Shown piece after piece: positions 11,301 to 20,857 of a DNA stretch of 64,000 nt; the first letter of the stretch is position 1; each line of letters begins with the position of its first letter. Source of the stretch: Platerodrilus igneus (Eukaryota; Arthropoda; Insecta; Coleoptera; Lycidae); contig JARFIW010000900.1 of assembly GCA_036346225.1 (NCBI GenBank), positions 2,418,001-2,482,000 of the forward strand, given 5' to 3'. The notes below the pieces were generated by a model, which made no database searches, was not told the origin of the DNA, and saw nothing but the letters and a program-made list of their open reading frames with translations. A program made the translations under genes and the position numbers.

Positions 11301-12098
11301 GGCACTAACGCTTTTGAGAAGGACTTTTTCAAACTCATGAACAATGCCATCTTTGGTAAAACCATGGAAAATATAGACAAGCGCGTCGACGTGAAGCTTG
11401 TGACTCGATGGGAGTGTAACCGGAAGACCTTGTGTGCGAGTACCCTGATTGCCCGCCCGAACTTTAATTGTATTCTGGTACTAGGCGAAAATTTAGCACT
11501 CATACAGATGGACCGCGTTAAAGTCACCTATAATAAACCTATATATGCAGGCTTTTCGATTTTAGACCTATCAAAAACTTTGATTTATGACTTTCACTAT
11601 GAGAAACTGTTGCCTCTGTATGGGTCTAAGCTTTCGCTTTTGTATACAGATACCGATTCGCTCGTGTATAGTGTCGAAACAGAAGACTTGTACAGTGATA
11701 TTCATACCCACCTGGACCTATTCGACACTAGTGACTACCACCCAGACAATAAATATAAGATCCCACTTGTAAACAAGAAAGTGCCCGGAAAGTTCAAGGA
11801 TGAGTTTGGTGGTGAGATAGTTTTAGAGTTTGTGGGTACTCGCGCCAAGAGTTACTGTATAGTTAGCGAAAGGGATGTAATAAAAAAGATTAAAGGGGTT
11901 AAGCGTAGTGTTGCGCAGGGTATAAGTGTTGACAGTTTTAAGGACGTAGCACATAACAGTAACTTCCGAGCCCTCGTGCATTCGATGCGAACTATTAGGA
12001 GCAAAAAACATGATTTGTTTACGCTGTTACTTAGCAAGGTTAGTTTATCGGGCGCCGATGATAAGCGTTTCGTCATCCCTAACACGACCTTAATGTAT
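8396..12098 (+). pseudogene. Polinton/Maverick-type family B DNA polymerase, frameshifted
   Basis: Five consecutive frames build one protein-primed DNA polymerase. The N-terminus has two C2H2-like fingers (CDICDMGF..., YCKDCNMD...). Then come the GIEFP block, exonuclease box FVIYADFESLL, an endonuclease VII-like zinc block CGICKKPLGTDRVRDHNHMN, and NLSGYDAHFI (Exo II). The largest frame, 10410-12098, holds YLKTDVLLLADVFENF (Exo III), YYDANNLYG at about 10881-10907 (Pol A), LMNNAIFGKTMEN (Pol B) and YTDTDS at about 11641-11660 (Pol C). Breaks lie near 8740, 9165, 9255, 10025 and 10420. The last codons are at 20813-20857, beyond a gypsy insertion. No Polinton integrase, capsid or ATPase gene is seen, so this is a fragment. 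A related adintovirus-like source is possible. Confidence 0.85.
12095..12098. repeat. Target-site duplication GTAT (left copy)
   Basis: GTAT immediately precedes the first LTR base TG at 12099 and recurs right after the last LTR base at 20808. Four-base duplications are usual for Ty3/gypsy integration. Confidence 0.9.
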
Positions 12099-12796
12099 TG
12101 CTACACTTCGTTTACAGTTTTACCTGGTCGGTAATGCAGTTAACAAAATGTTACGCTTAGATTCTGGTACATTGAAATGGCGATAGATGGCTCTTAAAAG
12201 CCGGTAATACAATTACCAAAGTTCATAAGATACACATGACGTCACTGATAATTTATATTGCGCCATAATTAAGAGAAGGTACATAAAATTTAAACAATAA
12301 AAATTAGATACTCTACTCACGTGAAGGATCAACTAACCGGCAGGAAATCACGTCACGGTAACCTCGGCATCGCTGCTGGTAGAGTTGGACATCCAAATTA
12401 TCTCGGGGTCATGGGATGCTCCAGGGTCATCTCCGTTCCTATATGCAGTGGAAGACGGGAATAGGGAATTAAGGAAAGATACTCAAGATAAGGAAATCTA
12501 CATAATAAGATAACACGACACCCGGCACGACTGTTCACTTCAAAGTTCGGCGTAAAAAAAGCCACGTTTCCGCGCGAGAACCGCGGAACTCCCTACTCTT
12601 TTGTAGCATTGCCTTACCCCTATGGGGATAATTCACACTTGCCAATTGCACTATTGTGACGTACCGGAAGCCCCGCCCAGTTCATTTAAAAATGTTCGCG
12701 CGTCTTGCGTATTTAAAATTATGGCGGGAAGCTTCCGCACATTAAAAAACTACTTAACATAAAATGTTAAAGTGCAAATTCAGTTTGCACGTAACA
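12099..12796 (-). repeat. Gypsy 3' LTR (left copy)
   Basis: A 698 bp direct repeat of 20112-20808, beginning TG and ending CA. Near its right end it contains the inverted repeat GTGCAAATTCAGTTTGCAC (12771-12790 region). A GC box-like GGGCGGGG lies on the minus strand. The adjacent inside sequence (12797-12840) is pyrimidine-rich on the coding strand, so I do not see a typical polypurine tract. Confidence 0.95.
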
Positions 12797-14783
12797 ATCG
12801 CGACAAAGCCACAAAAGAAAAAACTTAAAAAAGAAAAAGTCTGTTAGCACAGTAACAGCTTAAAATCTAAGTCCTTACTACCCTACATAAACCCTAACTT
12901 AAAACCTACAAAATGTTTATATAAGGCGCCACCTGGTTTTTCGACCGATAGCACGTCTACCGAAGTACCAGGAAACGGAATAGGTAGCCCGATAGTCTTT
13001 GACTACACTACTTACCGACAGCACAAATTTGTCGGGGAGCATGAAACACTGCTTAAACTAACACGGGTGCGACAAGTCGCCTAACCTATCTAAACCTATC
13101 TAAACTTATCTAACTAAAGCTAACATAAGTTGTTATGTGCAAACACACATGAGTGTTGCATCAAACTATTCTTCTTTTTTGGCAAGAAGTGCCCAAATTT
13201 AAAAAATGTTCATGAGAGTGCGTCACCTTGCACTCTGGCAAATTTTGTTTCTGGTACTTTGGTTTCTTCCGATGCACATTTAACTTGTCCATGACACAGT
13301 TGTGAATCCACAAATTTACCAAAAGTACCGCCTACTAAATCCTTATATGCTAACCTGACAAATTACATTTCTAAATCGGGTTAGCTTTTTCACTTAAATT
13401 TCAGAAAGATAATTCCCACGTCTGGTCATATATACCACACGTTAGGACGATAAAAGATAAGATAAGATCTCAAATTGATGTTAAAGATAATAGATAAGGT
13501 AAAGATATTAAGCTTAAGTTGTTATCCTCAAAGGTAATGAATAAGATAACGGTATTAAGCTTTAGTTATTATTTGAGATACTCGATAAGATAACACGATA
13601 TTAAGTTAAAGTGATTATAAGAGATAGTAGGTAACATGAATTTAAACAGAAGTTATTGCTCAAGATAACCGGTAAGATAACGCGACATAACTCGAAGTTA
13701 TTCTAACGGTAGTCGGTAAGATAACGATAAATTAAACCAAAGTTATTACTAACGGTAATCGGTAAGATAACGATACTAAACTAAGGTTATTACCAAAGGT
13801 AATCAATAAGATAACGATATTAAACCTAAAGGTATTATCGAAGATAATAAAGAAGACAAAGATATTGGCCTAGTTATTACCCAAGACAATGATAACAACA
13901 AAAGAGTGGCTCCAGTAGAGCCGTTTAAATGGGATTGACCCTATAAAACACAGCGTAGTCTGAAGGACCACCTGCGATATTAATCCGACAAGATAAGATA
14001 TACACATTTTTAAAATTCACTAGACTCCTAAGAGAACTAGTACGATAATTTTCCTAACGAGTGCTTCAACTACGATAAGAAAATCAGACAAAAGTTGACA
14101 CAACAACTTACAAGTATCATTACAGATACAAACACACAAAAACAACTGTTTTAAGGTAGTTTTTTAAAACGGTAGCACCCTAAACACACAAAAATGCCCA
14201 ATTATAAGCAGTTAAATACAGATACACTGTCCCCATATGCTAAAACAACCGAGAATTTAATAAAATAACAATAAGAAAACAATAGCACCTCACCACAAAG
14301 TTCAATAAAAAATAACGAAAAAAAAGTTTATAAGTTATGTAGATTTAGTAGAAAAAGGAAATAAAGATATAGTGTAATGATGTAGTATAATGTGGGCGAC
14401 TGCAGTAATTCAGAAGAAAAACACATGGAATAGACAATCCTAGCCTTTGCAACTGCGAATATGAACTATTTCTTTCAATGGCATAGACCGCGCATGTCCT
14501 ATGTGAGCCCAAAGAAGAAAGCATTCACTCAACATCAGCTAAAACCAGTCATAAAAATTCAATGGGTTATTTCAACCAAAGTTACGACAATTACCTTTCA
14601 ATTAAACCATATAAGAGAAATACTAAAGACCGAACAATATGTAGTAGGAAAATTTCAAGGGTTAATTAAATGAAACGACAGAGCTATATTGGGGGGTGTA
14701 GAGGATGAAGTGATATATGAGTAACGGTATGGTCGAGGAAAGTCAACGAAAAGAAAAAGATAGCTAAATTAAGGTAAGTAAAG
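12797..14783 (-). other. Gypsy non-coding 3' region
   Basis: About 2 kb of A-rich sequence between the integrase C-terminus and the 3' LTR. It contains the 44-bp repeats but no env-like signal peptide, transmembrane segment or long minus frame. The plus-strand frame 14461-14673 has no recognisable content and is on the opposite strand to the element. Confidence 0.6.
13430..13900. repeat. 44-bp degenerate tandem repeat inside the gypsy 3' region
   Basis: Successive units with a period of about 44 bp share GTTATTACTAACGGTAAT and CGGTAAGATAACGAT-type cores. The clearest are between 13690 and 13880. They lie in the 2 kb between the integrase end and the 3' LTR. No coding function is apparent. 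Confidence 0.8.
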
Positions 14784-15960
14784 TTAAACGTGTAAGAAAT
14801 TATATACTATATGAGAGAAGGAATAAGTAATTAAAGATACTAATTGAGGGTGAGAACAAAAAATATTAGGTAAATCGTGAGGAGAATGGGGCATGAAAAA
14901 CTTAATTAGCATTTGGGTCGGCAGAGAATGGCTTAAGGTCTTTAATATGCCACCTGCCTTGGCGTTTTCCTTCAGTATCCTGAAGTTCATAGATAAGGGA
15001 CTAATAACACGTGTGACTTTACAAAGAATGAATTTAGGGGCCAATTTTGAAGAAAATTTCTTAGATGCATCCGATAAGACATAGTTCTTTTTCCAAACTT
15101 GTTCGCCCAAGGCAAAGGAAATATCTCGCTTACGCAAGTTATAATGGTCCTTACTCTTTTCGTAAGCTTTTAACAAATTTTTCTAACGTCGTTAAAGATA
15201 GAAGGTAGTGACTGTTGGTCCTTGTCCCAACGTACTTTATCGTCAAATTCAATTACGTTAGTATCGTCAGGCACTAAACCATAGTAACTCCCATCGATTG
15301 GGGTATATCTTCCAAAAACAAGAAAAGACGGAGTGAATTGGGTTGCTTCGTGTTTAGATGTACGCAAAGCTTGAGCAATTTCAAAGATATGTTCATCCCA
15401 TGTAGTATGGTCTGAATCAATATAAGACGAGATAGCGGTAATTAACACTCGATTTACTCTCTCGGTAGGGTTTACTTGGGGTGATATTTTGCGTTAAACC
15501 AAATTTTTGTACTTTGTAACTTTTAACGAAATTCTGAAAATCTTTAGAGATAAATTGTGCACCATTGTCACAAAGAATAATCTGGGGACACCAAAGATAA
15601 GAAAGACATTCTGTTCTAGGAATTTAATTATTGCTGCGGAGGTAGCTTTACGTAAGGGTTGCACCATAACAAATTTAGAAAACCAATCGGTAACAACCAA
15701 AAGATATTGATTGCCTCTTTTGATCGAGGAGAGGTCCTAATAAGTCAAGCGATATTAATTGAAAGGGATAAGATACACGCTTAAAGTTACCCATTAAACC
15801 AGGGCGAGCGTCTTGTGAACTCTTATGAGAACCACAAATTTTGCAGCTTTTAATGTAGCGACAAACAGATTGCTTAAGTGTGGGCCAGTAATACAATTCA
15901 GATATTTTCGCGAGAGTTTTGTAACACCAAGGTGTGCAGCTAAGGGATCGTCGTGACATA
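14784..15960 (-). pseudogene. Gypsy integrase region, frameshifted
   Basis: Frames 15959-15675, 15700-15494, 15448-15170 and 15176-14784 follow one another. They contain the zinc-binding CKICGSHKSS block, SYPFQLISLDLLGPL with the first catalytic aspartate, VVTDWFSKFVMVQPL, and the HTTWDEHIFEIAQALRTSKH and TPSFLVFGRYTPIDGSYYG blocks after the catalytic core. The C-terminal part is basic (YNLRKRDISFALGEQVW). At least three single-base frame changes occur, one beside the T run at about 15178-15183. Integrase inserts the cDNA into chromosomal DNA. Confidence 0.85.
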
Positions 15961-16520
15961 ATTTGAGCACCTCACTGCGATTTGCAGTGGGCACAACGAG
16001 TTTCCATTCAGGTATATTCGATATTTTATGTGGGGACGAGGATACAAATTTATACAGTCTATTATTAGTTACTCGAAAGGTAGGAAATTTGTCGGGATTA
16101 TCGGAAACTTTTTTTATCATATTGAGGTACCAGGTATCCAGAATTAAATTTGGAAGGTTCAGAGAAACTACATCTCGAGATAACGCATCAGGTACGATAT
16201 TTAATTTGCCAGGCCTATGCCTAACGTCAAAAGTAAATTGAGATATACGCAAGTTCCATCTTGCCAAACGACCTGCGGGTTGTTTCAAGTTATTAAGCCA
16301 AGTGAGTGCTGCACAATCAGTGATTACGGTAAAGTGTGTACCTTCGACATATCCTCTAAATTTCTCGATGCCAAAGATAACACCCAATAGTTCTCGTTCG
16401 GTAGCAGAGTATTTTTGTTCGGCAGAAGTTAAGGCACGGCTCGCATAAGCGATTGGATGTTCTAAACCATTGTTTACCTGGAACAACATTGCACCTAACC
16501 CAGTAAGTGAGGCATCGGTT
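15794..16520 (-). pseudogene. Gypsy RNase H domain
   Basis: The minus frame ending at 15794 starts inside the RNase H domain at 16489. The preceding bases encode IQTDASLTGLGA, with the first catalytic aspartate. Then come HPIAYASRALTSAEQKYSAT, TERELLGVIFGIEKF, and VITDCAALTWLNN. The domain is followed by the RHRPGKLNIVPDALSRD tether and an HHCC-type integrase N-terminus. A frame break separates it from the RT at about 16600. Confidence 0.9.
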
Positions 16521-16611
16521 TGTATATAAAACTTATCATCGAAATTTGGAGAGATTAAGATAGGTGCTGAAGTGATTAGTGTTTTAATTTGTTCGAAAGC
16601 CTGTTGGGATT

Positions 16612-17700
16612 CTAAATTCCACTCGATAGTTTGGGATTTCTTTTATTTTTAATTAAAGCGGTAATGGGTGCAGATATAGTTGAAAGGTTAGGTAGAAAAA
16701 TGCGATAGTAGCTAATCATTCCTATCAAACGTTTGATTTCGGTAACAGTTTTTGGTGTTTTAAATTTAGTAATAGCATCAACTTTAGCAGGATCGGCTCG
16801 TAAGCCTGTCCCATCGACAATAAAACCAAGAAATGTAAGGGATGAACGACAAAATTGAGACTTTTCCCAGTTTATCTTAAAACCTGCTGCATTTAAACGT
16901 TCAGCAACTTCATCTAATGTGGCGATATGTTCATCGAAAGAACTTGAGATAACTAAGATATCATCTAAAAATACAAAGGCACGTTCTTGATGTAAGATAG
17001 GACCTAACGTTTGATCCATAGTACGTTGTAAAGTTTGTGGAGCGTTACAGAGACCAAATGGCAAAAAATTATATTCGAAAAGACCTCGGCCTGGGACACA
17101 AAAAGCAGTTTTTTGACGAGAAGATAAGTCAAGAGGTATCTGATAAAAAGCTTGTCTTAGGTCGATAGATGAGATAAATTTTGCGTTACGAAGCCTGCTC
17201 AAAATTGAGTCAGTTCTGGGTAGAGGGTAAGCGTCTGGAACAGTAACAGAATTTAGCTTCCTGCCATCAAAACAAACACGCCATTCGTCATTCTTTTTCC
17301 GAACTAGCAATACGGGAGAGGTCCACGGTGAATTTGAAGGAGAGATAACACCAGATACTAACATTTTGTCTATTTCCGCATGTAAATGCTTTTGTAAGGC
17401 AGGCGATAAGGGATATTGACGTTGCTTAAAGGGAAGGGCATCACCTGTGGAGATAACGTGTGTTGCCGTTGTAACACAACCAAGTTCAGAGGTATTAAGT
17501 TTGCGAAATTTGTCGATTGTAGCGTTAAGAGTTACATCTTGGGAGTCATTAAGAGATTTTGTTAGATATTCCTGTAGATGCACAGGAGTTCGTTTTAATA
17601 GAGGTTTGCCATGAAAAATCCTGAAAGTAAAGTGACAGATTAAAAGTTTACAGAAATCAACGCCCAGTAGAAAAGGATACGCTAATGCAGGGACAATCAA
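16612..17700 (-). CDS. Gypsy reverse transcriptase segment of pol
   Basis: A 362-codon minus frame. Residues about 90-330 form the RT: WTSPVLLVRKKNDEWRVC, ISSIDLRQAFYQIPL (motif A), FLPFGLCNAPQTLQR (motif B) and FVFLDDILV (residues 242-250, catalytic FLDD at about 16960-16971). The C-terminus enters the connection domain (GMISYYRIFLPNLS). The N-terminus (LLGVDF) belongs to the end of the protease. The full polyprotein needs other frames on both sides, so this is one open block of a broken pol, not a free-standing gene. Confidence 0.9.
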   Translation of the reverse strand: MIVPALAYPFLLGVDFCKLLICHFTFRIFHGKPLLKRTPVHLQEYLTKSLNDSQDVTLNATIDKFRKLNTSELGCVTTATHVISTGDALPFKQRQYPLSPALQKHLHAEIDKMLVSGVISPSNSPWTSPVLLVRKKNDEWRVCFDGRKLNSVTVPDAYPLPRTDSILSRLRNAKFISSIDLRQAFYQIPLDLSSRQKTAFCVPGRGLFEYNFLPFGLCNAPQTLQRTMDQTLGPILHQERAFVFLDDILVISSSFDEHIATLDEVAERLNAAGFKINWEKSQFCRSSLTFLGFIVDGTGLRADPAKVDAITKFKTPKTVTEIKRLIGMISYYRIFLPNLSTISAPITALIKNKRNPKLSSGI

Positions 17701-18220
17701 AATAAAATATCACGTTCAAGAGACTCTACACGAATTTTTAACTTAAGGGAACCGGTTACATGTATTTGATTATCGTCAGCTAAATTTATGGAAGTTTTTC
17801 AGGAATAATTTGAATTTTGATATTTTGTTGAGATAATTGATGTAAACCTTCGTTATTTATAAGAGAACATGAAGAACCTGTATCCAGTAAAGCAATTACA
17901 TTTAAGGAACCAATTGAGATAGATAAGTGTGGACGGTTATCGAAGGGTTTTTAACAAGTTGTGAAACAGCGGTAGTCTTTTATGATAAAAGGAATTGACG
18001 GTTTGTAACCACTTAGACCACTCGGCTGGAGTAGTGTAGCATAATTCCTCTAATGAAGGTAAGGTATTTTGTACATTAATAGTAGCGGTATTATTATTAG
18101 ATAAATTTAATGACGGTACAACGTTAGAAGTGGTTTTATAATTTAAATTTATTGGCGTCTGTGTCCGTTGAATGATTGGTGTTGAGGGCGATTTTGGTTT
18201 CTTGAGATATTCACACCCTG
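17690..18220 (-). pseudogene. Gypsy protease region
   Basis: The minus strand encodes VIALLDTGSS at about 17870-17900. The DTG triad at 17870-17884 is the active-site signature of retroviral-type aspartic proteases. The LLGVDF flap-end block follows in the next frame near 17660. Stops and frame changes occur on both sides, so no single open frame covers it. Confidence 0.75.
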
Positions 18221-18222
18221 AT

Positions 18223-19486
18223 TTAAAATATCTCGACGGGAGTTTCCCGATACGTTAGGATTACAGTTGGTGCAGTTAGATTTGTAGATATTTGAGCGAC
18301 CACAGCCATAACAAAAATATTTCTAGGGTAAGTGCAGACAGTATAGTTATGTCCACTTCGCTTGCAGTTCCAACAGGTAAGTGCGTTATTAGTTACGGTA
18401 GAAGGAACGTTAAGTGTAGATACTTTACGGGAAGGTCGAACTTGGCAAGCTAGATCAGGTTCGAGAAGACCAGATAATTTCTCGGGTGGTGGTCGATATT
18501 TGTCAATCCTTGACCTCACTTCTTGAAGAGAGCGACATAGGTCTTTAAAATGAGCTAGCGAAGATATGGTCTGTAATCCCAAACGTTCTGAGAAATAGGG
18601 TTCAAATTTCTAAGTAATTGATCGATAATTTCGGATTCGGAAGGTTTTTTGTCGAGTCTGCTATATAAAGCTTCTAATGAGGTAATAAAAGACACAACAT
18701 TTTCGTCGGGACCTTGAGTTCGGTTACGAATTTCGTTCCAAAGATCGTTAATGTAGCCATAAGGTAGGAAGTCTCGTTTTAAACAGGCAACTAACTCATT
18801 CCAGGTAGAAATTTGGTGTCGTATGTTTCTATACCATATTAATGCTGAGCCTGCGAACAAATCACCAGCTGAGATAAATAGGTCCTGGTCGGTACACCCG
18901 CGAGAAATTTTAAAATCGTTAATCCGGTCAAGAAAGGATGATAAAGAAACCTTCGAATCAAACCCTTCAAAGGTGAGACCCCATTTGTATACAGGTATAG
19001 GTTTTCCTAATGGTTTAGGTTCGGCAAGCGCAAGATTTGAAAAAGGTAACGATATATCTACGTCTGCGTTAGGATTAAGTCTTTCTAAAAGAATTCCTTC
19101 AAGCAATAACACCTCGGACAACAAACTTTGTTTAGCTTGAGTCACTTGGTCATCGTTATATAAAGATAATGAATCAACTCGCTGTTTGACGTGAGTTATT
19201 CTTGAAGTCAATCTCCTAATTTGATATTAGTAGCCGCAGGATCTGTTTTGTTTATTATACCCGATATATCATCTAAAGATAATTTAATTTCTGATACGTT
19301 GAGTGGCCAATCGCCAACAGGGTTCTTTAAGATAGCCACGCCTTTGGTTTCCTGTGACAAAACAGCCCTAAGTTGAGATCGCCTATCATTCTGATTGGTC
19401 GCAGCTATGATACTTCTGCACTCCAGCTCGTAGATCAATTCCAGCGATTTTAAATGTGATACGTTCATTATGAATACAATATTCAA
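18223..19486 (-). pseudogene. Gypsy gag (matrix/capsid and CCHC knuckle)
   Basis: Three overlapping minus frames (19486-19208, 19211-18555, 18582-18223) read as one gag with two single-base breaks near 19210 and 18570. The middle frame carries the Retrotrans_gag core, including FDSKVSLSSFLDRIND, ALIWYRNIRHQISTWNELV and RNRTQGPDENVVSFITSLE. The C-terminal frame has a CCHC knuckle, CWNCKRSGHNYTVC, used for RNA packaging. The start at 19486 (MNIVFIMN) is the first methionine in frame; a later one is possible. Confidence 0.85.
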
Positions 19487-19489
19487 GAC

Positions 19490-20111
19490 ACGATATAAAA
19501 ATATGCGATTTTGACGCAGGTTAGAAGGTAAAAAACACGTTACAGCTACTTTGAGGTAATACGATACGATATTTAGAGGTAAGAACTTGTTAGAACGTCA
19601 CCGATAACACCAAAGAAACACATTTAAGGTATATGGAAACGAAATCAATGTTCAGTTAAATACATATTTTATAGATAATGACAGACAAGCCTTCCAAAAT
19701 GGAAAATGGGCGCAGAGGATATGTTATTTAACCTATAAGGCAACAACGTATAGTCAAACACTTCTTAAAAAGGTATACTAGCAATTTATTTCACTCAAGT
19801 GTTTTTAAACACTTAATTTTCATGTAAAAGATAAACCATAATGCAATTTTAGAATGTAACATAAAGATGTATTTAAGTTTCAAAAACGGCCTTTCAAAGT
19901 TAAGGAAAGCAACTAAAGATATTTTAATAGGTAATTCTATAATACTGTATTTAAAGACATAAGGTAAGGTAAATACTTACATGAATAAAAGTAAAGTTCT
20001 TTAAGTGAAGAAGCTATTAATGCATTGTATCCTTATAAAGGAAATTATTCTAACCTAAAACAAAGAAGAAGCCCCTGAAGTTCATAGCCTGAACAGGTTG
20101 AAGGCGCCATC
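19490..20111 (-). other. Gypsy 5' leader
   Basis: About 620 bp between the 5' LTR and the gag start in element orientation. It is AT-rich with no long frame. It begins with the primer binding site. Confidence 0.7.
20098..20109 (-). promoter_or_regulatory. Gypsy primer binding site (TGGCGCC)
   Basis: Two bases inside the 5' LTR the minus strand reads TGGCGCCTTCAA. TGG is the complement of the CCA tail of a tRNA, and GGCGCC-A endings occur in lysine tRNAs. The match beyond the first 7-8 bases was not tested. Confidence 0.65.
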
Positions 20112-20808
20112 TGCTACACTTCGTTTACAGTTTTACCTGGTCGGTAATGCAGTTAACAAAATGTTACGCTTAGATTCTGGTACATTGAAATGGCGATAGA
20201 TGGCTCTTAAAAGCCGGTAATACAATTACCAAAGTTCATAAGATACACATGACGTCACTGATAATTTATATTGCGCCATAATTAAGAGAAGGTACATAAA
20301 ATTTAAACAATAAAATTAGATACTCTACTCACGTGAAGGATCAACTAACCGGCAGGAAATCACGTCACGGTAACCTCGGCATCGCTGCTGGTAGAGTTGG
20401 ACATCCAAATTATCTCGGGGTCATGGGATGCTCCAGGGTCATCTCCGTTCCTATATGCAGTGGAAGACGGGAATAGGGAATTAAGGAAAGATACTCAAGA
20501 TAAGGAAATCTACATAATAAGATAACACGACACCCGGCACGACTGTTCACTTCAAAGTTCGGCGTAAAAAAAGCCACGTTTCCGCGCGAGAACCGCGGAA
20601 CTCCCTACTCTTTTGTAGCATTGCCTTACCCCTATGGGGATAATTCACACTTGCCAATTGCACTATTGTGACGTACCGGAAGCCCCGCCCAGTTCATTTA
20701 AAAATGTTCGCGCGTCTTGCGTATTCAAAATTATGGCGGGAAGCTTCCGCACATTAAAAAACTACTTAACATAAAATGTTAAAGTGCAAATTCAGTTTGC
20801 ACGTAACA
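20112..20808 (-). repeat. Gypsy 5' LTR (right copy)
   Basis: 697 bp, beginning TG and ending CA in genomic orientation. It matches 12099-12796 except for one A fewer in the A run near 20310 and C for T near 20726. It should hold the element promoter; I see no clear TATA box. Confidence 0.95.
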
Positions 20809-20812
20809 GTAT
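20809..20812. repeat. Target-site duplication GTAT (right copy)
   Basis: Second copy of the 4 bp duplication flanking the gypsy insertion. Confidence 0.9.
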
Positions 20813-20857
20813 GCCTGGGGGCATAGTGAAATAGATAATAGATTTTATTTTACTTAG
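20813..20857 (+). pseudogene. C-terminal codons of the interrupted PolB
   Basis: Reading on from the GTAT at the right end of the gypsy element, in the same phase as the PolB frame at 12098, gives AWGHSEID and a TAG stop at 20855-20857. An aromatic-GH-x-x-I ending is common in Polinton-type polymerases, so the gypsy element split the gene within its last 15-20 codons. Confidence 0.75.

Larger units (their letters stand above)
12099..20808 (-). mobile_element. Complete-length Ty3/gypsy LTR retrotransposon, recently inserted
   Basis: An 8.7 kb element in minus orientation: right LTR as 5' LTR, gag, protease, RT, RNase H, integrase, a 2 kb non-coding 3' region, then the left LTR. The LTRs (698 and 697 bp) differ by one substitution and one single-base indel that I could find, and GTAT duplications flank the insertion. 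It lies in the last codons of the PolB gene, whose reading resumes directly after it. No env-like frame was recognised between integrase and 3' LTR. The coding region has several frame breaks despite the young LTRs. Confidence 0.95.

Noticed and set aside
14461..14673. Env-like gene in the gypsy 3' region
   Set aside because: Wrong strand, 70 codons, no signal peptide or transmembrane segment.
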